From Borborobacter arsenicus (GTDB lineage: Bacteria; Pseudomonadota; Alphaproteobacteria; Rhizobiales; Rhizobiaceae), in the NCBI RefSeq assembly GCF_003934165.1, contig NZ_RKST01000028.1:1-56712 (forward strand): 56,712 nucleotides of DNA, given 5' to 3'. The position numbers and the translations under genes are program-made. Under the pieces are notes generated by a model that made no database searches, was not told where the DNA came from, and was given only the letters and a program-made list of their open reading frames with translations. This document shows positions 43,204-51,864 of this stretch, in pieces (position 1 is the stretch's first letter; every line of letters starts with the position of its first letter).

Positions 43204-44663
43204 CTGACCACTCCTTCCGCCAGGGCAAGGAAGTAGCCGGGGAAGATGCCCATTGCCACCGACAGGGCGGCGGTCGCGACCAGCGGGATCGTGACCAGCG
43301 GAATTTCGTGAACAGTCGCCGGGCTCTCCAACGCCTCCGTCCTGAAAAAGGCGACATAGCTGACCGGCAGGAAATAGGCGGCATTCAGGACCGAACTCAC
43401 CAATATGACGATCAGGAATGCGATTTCGCCCGCCTCCACCGAGCCCAGCGCCAGATACCACTTGCTGACGAAGCCCGCAGTCGGAGGTGTCCCTATCATG
43501 CTGAGTGAGGCGACAAAGAAGGCCCCCATCGTCCAGGGCAGCCTGCGGCCGATGCCGGCCATTTCGCTGATGTTGCGCTTGCCAGACGCGCAATAGATCG
43601 ACCCGGCGCAGAAAAAGAGTGTGATCTTGGAAAATGCATGCGCCGCAATGTGGATGATCCCCCCTACCATCGCGACTGGCGACAAAAGAACCGCGCCCAG
43701 CACGATGTAGGACAACTGGCTGACCGTCGAATAGGCGAGCCGTGCCTTAAGGTCGTCGCGCGTCAGCGCATAGATGGACGCCATCAGGATGGTGAACGAA
43801 ACCAGATAGGCCGTTGCGATACCGAGCCCCAGCCCGTTCATCAGGCCCGCACCGAAGATATGGAACACCACGCGTAGCACGCAAAATACGCCCATCTTGA
43901 CCACGGCCACTGCATGCAAGAGTGCGCTGACCGGTGTTGGTGCCACCATCGCCGCAGGCAGCCAGGCATGCATCGGCATGATCGCTGCCTTGGCAAAGCC
44001 GAAGAGATAGCAAAAATAGATAACGGTCAGCAGCGGGGCCGAGGCATCAACGGTCGCCAGCAGTCCCCCCTTCACAAAGTCGAGCGACCCGGCAAGCTGG
44101 TAAGTCAGCGCCAGCGCGGCAAGAAGCACGCTTTTCGACGCGCCCATCAAATAGACGAGGTACTTGCGGCTACCCGTCCACCCCTCTTCGTCCTCGTGGT
44201 GGTAGACGAGCGGATAGGTAACCAGGCTGAGCACCTCGTAGAAGATCACCAGCGTGAACAAATTGGCCGCGAAGGCGCCCCCAACCGCCGCTGCCAAGCT
44301 GGTGGCGAAGCAGGCGAAGAAGCGGGTCTGCGCGTGCTCGTTCAAGTGCCGCATGTAGCCGATCGAATAGATCGCCGCCACGACCCACAGCAGCGACGAG
44401 ACCGTGGCAAACACCATGCCGAGCGCATCGGCCCGCAAAGCGAACTCAACCCCCGGCAGGATCTCGAACAGGCGCAACTCAACCGTCCCGCCCGCCAGCA
44501 CCGTGGGCGCCATCGAGGCGACAATTGCGAGCATGGCCATCGCCGCCAATGGCGAGACGGCATCGCGGAGCTTGTGGCGGTTGTTCAGCAGGAGAACGGC
44601 AAGGGCCGCCAGGGCTGCGACCGCGACGGCAAGCAGTGGCCGGATCGATGTCACAGGCTCCAA
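43200..44663 (-). CDS. Extra antiporter-like subunit (NuoM/MrpD-like)
   Basis: 487 residues, about 14 membrane helices. TM5 Glu lies in NLFTLVIFYEVLSLVTYPLV and is followed by an unusual acidic stretch (HHEDEEGWTGS). TM7 keeps Lys and His in FGFAKAAIMPMHAWLPAAM, and TM8 keeps a Lys in AVVKMGVFCVLRVV. It lacks a NuoL-like lateral helix, so it resembles a second NuoM or MrpD. It lies four bases after nuoK. With NuoN, NuoM and the NuoL-position protein it makes four pump-like subunits in the set. Confidence 0.85.
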   Translation of the reverse strand: MEPVTSIRPLLAVAVAALAALAVLLLNNRHKLRDAVSPLAAMAMLAIVASMAPTVLAGGTVELRLFEILPGVEFALRADALGMVFATVSSLLWVVAAIYSIGYMRHLNEHAQTRFFACFATSLAAAVGGAFAANLFTLVIFYEVLSLVTYPLVYHHEDEEGWTGSRKYLVYLMGASKSVLLAALALTYQLAGSLDFVKGGLLATVDASAPLLTVIYFCYLFGFAKAAIMPMHAWLPAAMVAPTPVSALLHAVAVVKMGVFCVLRVVFHIFGAGLMNGLGLGIATAYLVSFTILMASIYALTRDDLKARLAYSTVSQLSYIVLGAVLLSPVAMVGGIIHIAAHAFSKITLFFCAGSIYCASGKRNISEMAGIGRRLPWTMGAFFVASLSMIGTPPTAGFVSKWYLALGSVEAGEIAFLIVILVSSVLNAAYFLPVSYVAFFRTEALESPATVHEIPLVTIPLVATAALSVAMGIFPGYFLALAEGVVR

Positions 44664-44667
44664 GCCG

Positions 44668-44970
44668 CTATCCTTTCATCATGGTGACGTCGTCGACCTT
44701 GAGGGTGGACTTGTTCCTCACGAGGGCGACCAGTATGCCGAGCGCGATGGCCACCTCCGCCGCAGTGATTGCAATGACGAAGATCGCGAATATCTGCCCG
44801 CGGAAGTCGCCGTAGTGGCGGCCGAAAGCGATGAAATTGATGTTGACCGAGTTGAGAAGCAACTCCAGCGACATCAGCACGACGAGGATGTTGCGCCTGA
44901 GCAGCACGCCCGCCGCCCCGATGACGAACAGGACCACTGCGAGAACGATGCTCCACCAGAGCGGCACCAT
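44668..44970 (-). CDS. nuoK: NADH-quinone oxidoreductase subunit K
   Basis: 100 residues, three membrane helices. The Glu residues of helices 2 and 3 that form the proton path are present ([20 protein letters not shown] and [16 protein letters not shown]). It begins on the last base of the nuoJ stop (1-base overlap) and is followed four bases later by the extra pump gene rather than by nuoL. Confidence 0.94.
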   Translation of the reverse strand: MVPLWWSIVLAVVLFVIGAAGVLLRRNILVVLMSLELLLNSVNINFIAFGRHYGDFRGQIFAIFVIAITAAEVAIALGILVALVRNKSTLKVDDVTMMKG

Positions 44971-45470
44971 CAGCCCCGCTCCTTTCGCGCCAGCATTATG
45001 GCACCGACCAAGGCGGCCAGCAGGATAATGGAGGCGACTTCAAACGGCAGCAGATAGTCGGCGAAAAGCGTCGTGCCGAGTTGTCTGATCTCGCTGCCGT
45101 CGCTCTCGGCGAGGGAGCCCGTAGCTGAAAATTCGCTGCTCCAGTTGACCAGCACCAGCATCTCGACGCCGAGTAGGACGAGCAGCACCAGCGCCGGGAG
45201 ATTGCTGCCCGGCAAGAACCGCTGCAGCACCGCTTCGCGCACATCAACCATCATGATCACGAAAAGAAACAGGACCATGATCGCGCCGACATAGACGAAG
45301 ATCTGGATGACGGCGAGCAGTGGCGCCTCGAGCAGGACGAAGATTGCCGAGATTTGCAGGAAACACGCCATTAGCGCCAATGCGCTGTGAACGGGATTGC
45401 GCGCCAAGACCAAGGTCACGGCCGTGATCACGGACGCCATAGCGAACAGAAGAAACAGCCCCTGAACCAT
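44970..45470 (-). CDS. nuoJ: NADH-quinone oxidoreductase subunit J
   Basis: 166 residues, five membrane helices. Typical blocks are [52 protein letters not shown] split over helices 2 and 3, containing the pi-bulge region. First gene of the minus-strand nuo unit; no upstream nuo gene is present, so the operon promoter should lie in 45471-45946, shared with the divergent iol genes. An ATG-led start at 45470 is normal for the family. Confidence 0.94.
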   Translation of the reverse strand: MVQGLFLLFAMASVITAVTLVLARNPVHSALALMACFLQISAIFVLLEAPLLAVIQIFVYVGAIMVLFLFVIMMVDVREAVLQRFLPGSNLPALVLLVLLGVEMLVLVNWSSEFSATGSLAESDGSEIRQLGTTLFADYLLPFEVASIILLAALVGAIMLARKERG

Positions 45471-45946
45471 TGACGCCCCCTCCGACGCGAACTGTCACTC
45501 GCTGTGAACCAGCCGAATTCGAGACAGTTGCGCACTTCAGATGCGTCTTTCGATTGTGCCCTAGTCTTGGGTTTTTCTCAAGATTGCCCAGTATAAGCGC
45601 AGCCTTTGAGCCGTTGGCAGTTTGACCTATGTCCGGTGTTCTCGCGGCGTAGACGGCTTCGCCCGCGCAGTATGCCGCCATGACCTTGTGCCGCATGATC
45701 GGTGTGGGTACGGCACCCGTCCTGTTTCGACGCGCAGTGGACGACATTCCGGCCGCTTTCCAGAAGGACAGGCCACCGGCGCTGGTTGTCGACCGCTTCG
45801 ATCGGCCGGCCCCGGCAGGGGCGGCCTCCCATCTCACACGCAGAAAGAACCTGTATTCCATATTGACTGTTGTTTGGAACTGAGAGTTCATAGTGATGGA
45901 TGAGCCGCCATAGTCACCCACAACAATGAGGTTGCGGGGAGTTCCC
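45471..45946. other. Divergent intergenic region between nuoJ and iolC
   Basis: About 475 bases that must hold promoters for both the nuo unit (minus) and the iol unit (plus). A 67-codon plus-strand frame (45680-45883) lacks a recognisable family. An imperfect inverted repeat GGAAC-TGAGA-GTTCA (about 45877-45891) recalls GGAA...TTCC-type IolR sites, but spacing and arms are imperfect. No clear sigma-70 pair is evident. Confidence 0.3.
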
Positions 45947-47899
45947 GTGAGCGAAGCCGTGGAAACGAAAGCTGCGCCGCTCGACGTCATCACGATCGGT
46001 CGTGCTTCGGTCGATCTCTACGGGCAGCAGATCGGCTCTCGCCTCGAGGACATAATCTCCTTCGCCAAGTCGGTCGGCGGCTGTCCCGCCAACATCGCCA
46101 TCGGCGCTGCGCGGCTCGGGCTGCGATCGGCGCTGCTCACCCGCGTGGGCGACGAGCAGATGGGCAACTTCATCCGCGAGCAATTGACGCGGGAGAATGT
46201 GTGCGTCGATGGCGTTAAAACCGATCCGGATCGTCTCACCGCGCTGGTGCTGCTGTCAGTCGAGGATGAGGGCGTATCGCCGATGATCTTCTACCGCGGC
46301 GATTGCGCCGATATGGCGCTGTCAGTTGAAGACATCGACGAGACCTTCATTCAATCGGCACGCGCCATCGTCGTAACCGGCACCCATTTTTCCCGTGAGA
46401 ACAGTGACGCCGCCCAGCGCAAGGCGATGCGGGCCATCAAGGTTAAGGGCGGCAAGGTCGTGTTCGACATCGACTACCGGCCGAACCTGTGGGGACTTGC
46501 CGGGCACGCGGAAGGATTTGGACGCTACATCAAATCCGATCGTGTCTCGGCGCGGCTGAAGACCGTCCTGCCCAATTGCGACCTTATCGTCGGCACCGAG
46601 GAAGAGGTGCTAATCGCTTCGGGTGAAAGCGACCTCCTGGAGGCGCTGAAGACAATCCGCTCATTGTCGGCAGCGACATTGGTGCTGAAACGGGGCGCGA
46701 TGGGGTGCATCGTCTATGATGGCGCAATCAGCAACGATCTCGAAGACGGCATCGTCGGTGACGGCTTTCCCATAGAAATCTACAACGTGCTCGGTGCGGG
46801 CGACGCCTTCATGTCTGGCTTTCTGCGTGGATGGCTCAAAGGTGAAAGCCTCACGGTGGCGGCGACATGGGCCAACGCCTGCGGCGCATTCGCGGTGTCG
46901 CGCCTGCTTTGCTCTCCGGAGTATCCTACGTTCGAAGAGTTGGAGTTCTTTCTGAAGAACGGCAGCCGGTATCATGCGCTGCGTAAGGACGAGGCGATCA
47001 GCCACATCCACTGGGCAACGACCCGGCGGCATGAGATACCCTCGCTGATGGCATTCGCTTGCGACGATAGCGTCCAGCTTGAGGACGCCGCCAGGAAAGC
47101 GGGAGTTGACCTCTCCCGGATCGAGGCGTTCAAGGTTCTGGCAGTGAAGGCGGCTGGTGAGGTTGCCAAGGGTCGACCCGGCTACGGCATGTTGATCGAT
47201 GAAAAATACGGCCGCGAGGCGATGTTCGAGTTCGCCCGCCATAGCTTCGCATGGCTCGGGCGGCCGGTCGAGCAGCCAAGTTCACGTCCGCTGCGCTTTG
47301 AATTCTCGCAGGATATCGGCTCGCAATTGATCGATTGGCCGGTCGAGCATTGCATCAAATGCCAGTGCTTCTACCATCCGGACGATCCGGAGGCACTCAA
47401 GACCGAACAACAGCAGAAACTGCGCAGCCTGTTCGAGGCGGCCCGCAAGGTTGGCCGGGAATTGTTGATCGAGATCATTGCCGGCAAGCATGGCGCTCTC
47501 GACGAGACGACGATTTCGCGCGCACTTGAAGAACTTTATGCACTGGGCATCAGGCCGGACTGGTGGAAGCTCGAGCCACAGGCTTCAGTAGCAGCATGGG
47601 CGAAGATCGAGGCCACGATCGTGAAGAACGACCCCTGGTGCCGCGGCGTCGTCCTGCTTGTGGCGGAAGGGCGGCGGGACGAACAGGAGGCTGCGTTTGC
47701 GGCAGCAGCGGATACATCAACCGTGAAGGGGTTCGCGGTGGGCCGCCCTATCTTCATCGATGCCGCCGAGCAATGGCTCGCAAGGCGCATGACGGATGAC
47801 GAAGCCATCGCCGTCATGGCCGCTCGTTTCGATCAACTTAGCGAAGCGTGGCTTGCAGCGCGCAGTCGCAAGGGAGCACGAGACAGCGGGAGGAAATGA
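45947..47899 (+). CDS. iolC: 5-Dehydro-2-deoxygluconokinase fused to DUF2090 (myo-inositol catabolism)
   Basis: 650 residues from a GTG at 45947 preceded by GGGGAG; an in-frame ATG at 45926 has no ribosome site. Residues about 15-330 are a PfkB-family sugar kinase: ITIGRASVDLYG at the start, GGCPANIAIGAARLG, and the anion-hole/catalytic NVLGAGDAFMSGF with the catalytic Asp. The C-terminal half (about 335-640) is the DUF2090, aldolase-like domain found fused to IolC in many proteobacteria. It phosphorylates 2-deoxy-5-keto-D-gluconate; the fused domain may perform the following aldol cleavage. First gene of iolC-D-E-B. Confidence 0.92.
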   Translation: MSEAVETKAAPLDVITIGRASVDLYGQQIGSRLEDIISFAKSVGGCPANIAIGAARLGLRSALLTRVGDEQMGNFIREQLTRENVCVDGVKTDPDRLTALVLLSVEDEGVSPMIFYRGDCADMALSVEDIDETFIQSARAIVVTGTHFSRENSDAAQRKAMRAIKVKGGKVVFDIDYRPNLWGLAGHAEGFGRYIKSDRVSARLKTVLPNCDLIVGTEEEVLIASGESDLLEALKTIRSLSAATLVLKRGAMGCIVYDGAISNDLEDGIVGDGFPIEIYNVLGAGDAFMSGFLRGWLKGESLTVAATWANACGAFAVSRLLCSPEYPTFEELEFFLKNGSRYHALRKDEAISHIHWATTRRHEIPSLMAFACDDSVQLEDAARKAGVDLSRIEAFKVLAVKAAGEVAKGRPGYGMLIDEKYGREAMFEFARHSFAWLGRPVEQPSSRPLRFEFSQDIGSQLIDWPVEHCIKCQCFYHPDDPEALKTEQQQKLRSLFEAARKVGRELLIEIIAGKHGALDETTISRALEELYALGIRPDWWKLEPQASVAAWAKIEATIVKNDPWCRGVVLLVAEGRRDEQEAAFAAAADTSTVKGFAVGRPIFIDAAEQWLARRMTDDEAIAVMAARFDQLSEAWLAARSRKGARDSGRK

Positions 47900-47901
47900 A
47901 C

Positions 47902-49752
47902 ATGGCAAGCAAAATCCGCCTGACGATGGCGCAGGCACTGACCCGCTTCCTATCCGTTCAGACGACCGAGGCCGAGGGTGCGAAGGTGCCGATTTTTGGG
48001 GGCGTGTGGGCGATCTTCGGCCATGGCAACGTCGCCGGTCTAGGCGAAGCGCTTTATTCTGTTAGGGACCAACTGCCGACCTTCCGTGGCCAAAACGAAC
48101 AGTCGATGGCACATGCGGCAATCGGCTTTGCCAAGGCGAATTTCCGTCGCCGCTTCATGGCAGCGACCAGTTCGATCGGACCTGGCGCGGTCAATATGGT
48201 GACGGCCGCCGCCCTCGCCCATGTCAATCGCTTGCCAGTCCTGCTTTTGCCGGGCGACGTGTTCGCCAACCGCATTCCCGATCCTGTCCTGCAACAGGTC
48301 GAGGATTTCGGCGACGCCACTGTATCGGTCAACGATTGCTTCCGCCCGGTCTCCCGCTATTTCGACCGGATCACGCGCCCAGAGCAGATCATTCCCGCGC
48401 TCAACCGCGCCATGCAGGTGTTGACCGATCCGGCCGAATGCGGGCCGGTCACCTTGGCGCTCTGCCAGGACGTCCAGACCGAAGCCTATGACTATCCGCA
48501 GAGTTTCTTTGCGGAACGGACCTGGGTTCCACGTAGGCCTCGCCCCGACCGCCTGGAACTGGCCAGGACAGCAGATGCGCTGAAGAAGGCGAAGAAGCCC
48601 CTGATCGTCGCCGGGGGCGGTGTGCTCTATTCGCAGGCATCGGATGAACTCGCAAAATTTGTCGAGGCAACCGGCATTCCGATCTGCGAGACGCAAGGCG
48701 GCAAGTCCTCGCTTCCCGACGACCACTCTCTCAACATGGCGGCCGTCGGCGTGACCGGCACCGAGGCGGCCAACCGGCTGGCGAAGGAAGCGGATGCGGT
48801 GCTGGCGATCGGCACGCGGCTCCAGGACTTCACCACAGGTTCCTGGGCGCTGTTCCAGAATGCGGCCAAGACGATCATCGGCCTCAACGTGCAGCCGTTC
48901 GATGCGGGCAAGCACCGTGCCCTGCCGCTGGTCGCAGACGCCGCCGAGGGATTGGCCGAGCTTGGCACAGCGCTCAAAGGCTGGAAGGCGCCAGCCAGTT
49001 GGACCCTGAACGCGCGCGAAGGCAAGGCAGCGTGGCAGGCGGAGGCCGCCAAGATGACCGCGACCACCAACGCCGCCTACCCTTCTGAGGCTCAAGTGAT
49101 CGGCGCAGTGCAACGCATCATGGGCGCCGGCTCTACGGTTCTCCATGCCGCCGGCGGATTGCCGGGTGAGTTGCACAAGCTTTGGCAAGCCGGCAAACCC
49201 GGATCGTTCCACGCCGAGTACGGCTTTTCGACGATGGGCTACGAGATCGCCGGTGGCCTCGGCGCCAAGATGGCGAAACCCGATAAGGAAATCGTCGTCA
49301 TGATCGGCGACGGCTCCTACCTCATGCTCAACTCTGAAATCGCCACGTCGGTGATGCTTGGACTGAAGCTCACCATTGTGCTTCTCGACAATCGCGGCTT
49401 CGGTTGCATCAACCGGTTGCAAATGGCGACGGGCGGCGCAAACTTCAACAATCTCTTGAAGGATGCGCGGCACGAGTCGCTGCCCCATATCGACTTCGCC
49501 GCGCATGCCGCCAGCATGGGCGCGATCTCCCAGAAGGTATCGTCCATCGCCGAACTGGAAACGGCTCTTGCCGCCGCGAAGATGAACACGCGCACGACGG
49601 TGATCGTCATCGAAACCGACCCGTTGGTTTCCACTCAGGCCGGTGGTTTCTGGTGGGATGTCGCCATACCCGAAGTGAGTTCGCGCGAGCAAGTCAAGGC
49701 AGCACGCAAGACCTATGAACAAAACCGGCGCCGGCAAAATGTCGGCGACTAG
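47902..49752 (+). CDS. iolD: 3D-(3,5/4)-trihydroxycyclohexane-1,2-dione hydrolase
   Basis: 616 residues, thiamine-diphosphate enzyme opening the cyclohexane-dione ring in inositol breakdown. The ATG at 47902 has GGGAGG eight bases upstream; an ATG at 47896 would leave only two bases. The catalytic Glu region GQNEQSMAHAAIGFAK is near residue 55, and the ThDP motif is GDGSYLMLNSEIATS in the C-terminal third, with the usual Gly-Asp-Gly...Asn spacing. Length is typical. It follows iolC by two bases. Confidence 0.93.
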   Translation: MASKIRLTMAQALTRFLSVQTTEAEGAKVPIFGGVWAIFGHGNVAGLGEALYSVRDQLPTFRGQNEQSMAHAAIGFAKANFRRRFMAATSSIGPGAVNMVTAAALAHVNRLPVLLLPGDVFANRIPDPVLQQVEDFGDATVSVNDCFRPVSRYFDRITRPEQIIPALNRAMQVLTDPAECGPVTLALCQDVQTEAYDYPQSFFAERTWVPRRPRPDRLELARTADALKKAKKPLIVAGGGVLYSQASDELAKFVEATGIPICETQGGKSSLPDDHSLNMAAVGVTGTEAANRLAKEADAVLAIGTRLQDFTTGSWALFQNAAKTIIGLNVQPFDAGKHRALPLVADAAEGLAELGTALKGWKAPASWTLNAREGKAAWQAEAAKMTATTNAAYPSEAQVIGAVQRIMGAGSTVLHAAGGLPGELHKLWQAGKPGSFHAEYGFSTMGYEIAGGLGAKMAKPDKEIVVMIGDGSYLMLNSEIATSVMLGLKLTIVLLDNRGFGCINRLQMATGGANFNNLLKDARHESLPHIDFAAHAASMGAISQKVSSIAELETALAAAKMNTRTTVIVIETDPLVSTQAGGFWWDVAIPEVSSREQVKAARKTYEQNRRRQNVGD

Positions 49753-49827
49753 CTTCTATCCCTCTCCTTTGTGGGGAGGGTCGGCGCCATCTTCAATTAC
49801 GGCGAGGTAGAACCTGGAGACGAAGCA

Positions 49828-50712
49828 ATGATCCGTATCGGGGCGAATCCCATCGGCTGGTCCAATGACGACATGCCGGAAATCGGCGGCGATATCGCGT
49901 TCGAAACCTGTCTCAGCGAGGCACAGGAAGCCGGCTTCGTCGGCATGGAACTTGGCAATAAGTTCCCGAGACAATCGGACAAACTCAGGCCAATTCTCGA
50001 AAAATTCGGCCATGTCTTGGTGGGCGGCTGGTATTCAACCGAGCTATTGGTGCGCAGCGCCAAGGATGAGCTCAAGGCAGCGCAAGGGCATGCCACTCTG
50101 CTGAAGGAAATGGGATCGACCGTTTTCATAGCGGCGGAAACATCGAATGCCATCCATGGCGCCAGGAAGGTGCCGCTATCGGCACGGCCGGTGCTGAAAA
50201 AGTCGGAGTGGAAGCGCTTTGGCGAACGCTACACGGCGCTTGCCCAAGCGGTGCGCGACGAATACGGCCTGCAACTCGTTTACCATCACCACATGGGAAC
50301 CTGTGTCCAGTCCGAGGCAGATATTGATCGCTTCATGGAGGCGACGGGCGAGGCTGTGCACCTGCTTCTCGACACCGGCCATGCCACCTGGGGCGGTGCC
50401 GATCCGGTCCGGCTGGCGCGGCATTACAAGCCTCGTATCAGCCATTTCCATGCCAAGGATGTGCGCGAAGATGTGATGTGGCAATCGAACCGTGAGGACT
50501 GGCCTTTTCTCGATTCGGTACTGGAGGGCATCTATACTGTACCTGGCGACGGCCTGATCGACTATGTTCGTATCCTCAAGGAATTGTCGGACTATTCTGG
50601 CTGGGTGGTCGTCGAGGCTGAACAGGACCCCAAGAAGGCCGAACCTTTGAAATATGCCAGACTCGGCTACAACAACATCAAGTGGTTTCTTGGCGAGGCA
50701 AGCCTGATCTGA
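49828..50712 (+). CDS. iolE: Inosose (2-keto-myo-inositol) dehydratase
   Basis: 294 residues starting at the ATG at 49828 (MIRIGANPIGW, the family's usual start). TIM-barrel, metal-dependent, xylose-isomerase-like. Conserved blocks include MELGNKFP, the LVYHHHMGTCVQ motif near residue 150, LLLDTGHATWGGADP and the FHAKDVREDV segment, which carry the metal-binding His, Asp and Glu. It lies 75 bases after iolD and converts 2-keto-myo-inositol to the diketone used by IolD. Confidence 0.93.
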   Translation: MIRIGANPIGWSNDDMPEIGGDIAFETCLSEAQEAGFVGMELGNKFPRQSDKLRPILEKFGHVLVGGWYSTELLVRSAKDELKAAQGHATLLKEMGSTVFIAAETSNAIHGARKVPLSARPVLKKSEWKRFGERYTALAQAVRDEYGLQLVYHHHMGTCVQSEADIDRFMEATGEAVHLLLDTGHATWGGADPVRLARHYKPRISHFHAKDVREDVMWQSNREDWPFLDSVLEGIYTVPGDGLIDYVRILKELSDYSGWVVVEAEQDPKKAEPLKYARLGYNNIKWFLGEASLI

Positions 50713-50727
50713 GCCGAGATTGGACAG

Positions 50728-50823
50728 ATGAAGGACTACGTGCTCGCGCTTGGTTTTGCCGCCTATGGCATCTGGCAGTTCTTCCACCTGAACAAGCCGG
50801 CGGATGCCCAGCCGAAGGGATAG
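50728..50823 (+). CDS. 31-residue small membrane peptide in the iol operon
   Basis: A complete short frame, too small for normal gene finders: MKDYVLALGFAAYGIWQF and then FHLNKPADAQPKG, 31 residues. The start is 15 bases after the iolE stop, with GATTGGACAG before the ATG; it ends seven bases before iolB. It has one hydrophobic helix (about residues 4-19, with Tyr/Trp at the interface) and a hydrophilic end. The tight spacing on both sides and sensible helix argue for expression. No family is recognised. It could be a regulator of an inositol transporter or enzyme, or a simple coupling peptide. Confidence 0.55.
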   Translation: MKDYVLALGFAAYGIWQFFHLNKPADAQPKG

Positions 50824-50830
50824 GCCCGAA

Positions 50831-51631
50831 ATGTCAAAGCTTCTCATCCGACCGGAAAAAGGCAAGCAAGGCCGCGTCATACAGGTGACGCCGCAAAGCG
50901 CAGGCTGGACCTATGTCGGGTTCGATCTCTATCGCCTGCAGCCCGGTGACACCGTATCGGCCGAGACAGGCGAGCGCGAAGTCTGCCTTGTCTTCGTCAC
51001 CGGAAGAGGCACGATACATGCGGCCGGCACGGACCTTGGCTCGCTCGGCGAGCGCATGTCGCCATTCGAGGGCAAGCCGTGGGCGGTCTATGCGCCTCAA
51101 AGCTTGGATTGGTCGGTGACAGCAGAAACCGATCTCGAACTTGCCGTCTGCTCGGCTCCCGGCCTTGGCAGTGGGTTGGCTGCACGTGTTATCAACCCTG
51201 GTGATATTGGGCAGGAAACGCGCGGCAAGGGCACCAACATGCGCCACGTGACAAACATACTGCCCGAGGGGCAGCCTGCCGACTCACTCCTGGTGGTCGA
51301 GGTCATCACACCGGGCGGGCATACATCGAGCTATCCCCCGCACAAGCACGACCAGGACAATCTGCCGGCCGAATCCTATCTCGAGGAAATCTATTATCAC
51401 CGGCTCAACCCCCCGCAGGGGTTTGCCTTCCAGCGGGTCTACACTGACGATCGCTCACTGGACGAGGCCATGGCCGTTGAAGATGGCGACGTGGTCCTGG
51501 TGCCGAAGGGCTACCATCCCTGCGCAGCCTGCCACGGTTACGACCTCTATTATCTCAACGTCATGGCAGGGCCGAAGCGGACATGGAAATTCCACAACGC
51601 AGCCGAGCACGAATGGCTAATGAAAGCCTGA
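50831..51631 (+). CDS. iolB: 5-Deoxy-glucuronate isomerase
   Basis: 266 residues from the ATG at 50831. Two-domain cupin (KduI/IolB type). Metal-binding residues are visible in the second cupin: SSYPPHKHDQDNLP..EEIYYHRL provides two His and a Glu, and DVVLVPKGYHPCAACHGYDLYYLNVMAG the third His. It isomerises 5-deoxy-D-glucuronate to 2-deoxy-5-keto-gluconate, the substrate of IolC. Last gene of iolC-D-E-(peptide)-B. iolA, iolG and an inositol transporter are not in the window. Confidence 0.93.
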   Translation: MSKLLIRPEKGKQGRVIQVTPQSAGWTYVGFDLYRLQPGDTVSAETGEREVCLVFVTGRGTIHAAGTDLGSLGERMSPFEGKPWAVYAPQSLDWSVTAETDLELAVCSAPGLGSGLAARVINPGDIGQETRGKGTNMRHVTNILPEGQPADSLLVVEVITPGGHTSSYPPHKHDQDNLPAESYLEEIYYHRLNPPQGFAFQRVYTDDRSLDEAMAVEDGDVVLVPKGYHPCAACHGYDLYYLNVMAGPKRTWKFHNAAEHEWLMKA

Positions 51632-51751
51632 AAGGCGCTGAACTCTCAAGGCCTATTCGATACGCAGCATGTACGACCGACTGCCTAAGCCGCGGATTGA
51701 GGCCACGTCGCCTCATCGCGAAAGCAGGCCTTCTCACACAGCCTTTAAATC

Positions 51752-51804
51752 TAGACCACGATGCCGAAAAGTGTGAAGCGGTTTTCGGACGACATCATGG
51801 TCTA
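51752..51804. repeat. Rhizobial-type palindromic intergenic repeat
   Basis: An imperfect 53-bp palindrome between iolB and the convergent propeller gene. The outer arms TAGACCA (51752-51758) and TGGTCTA (51798-51804) and the inner arms CCGAAAA (51764-51770) and TTTTCGG (51782-51788) are exact complements. The body (CCGAAAAGTGTGAAGCGGTTTTCGG region) closely resembles a dispersed intergenic repeat known from many rhizobial genomes. Copies elsewhere in the window were not found. Confidence 0.65.
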
Positions 51805-51864
51805 ACCAATTGATTTTGCCGCATGTGTGCGACGCCAAGTGATTCCACTTGGCTGCAACATGCT

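Noticed and set aside
45680-45883. 67-codon plus-strand frame in the nuoJ-iolC gap
   Set aside because: No recognisable family, no good ribosome-binding site and the composition is what chance frames look like here.
45877-45891. IolR-type operator upstream of iolC
   Set aside because: Only four matching bases on each side with off-standard spacing; kept as a remark, not as a feature.
48040-49737. 565-codon minus-strand frame opposite iolD
   Set aside because: Long only because of base composition; the plus-strand IolD has all family motifs.
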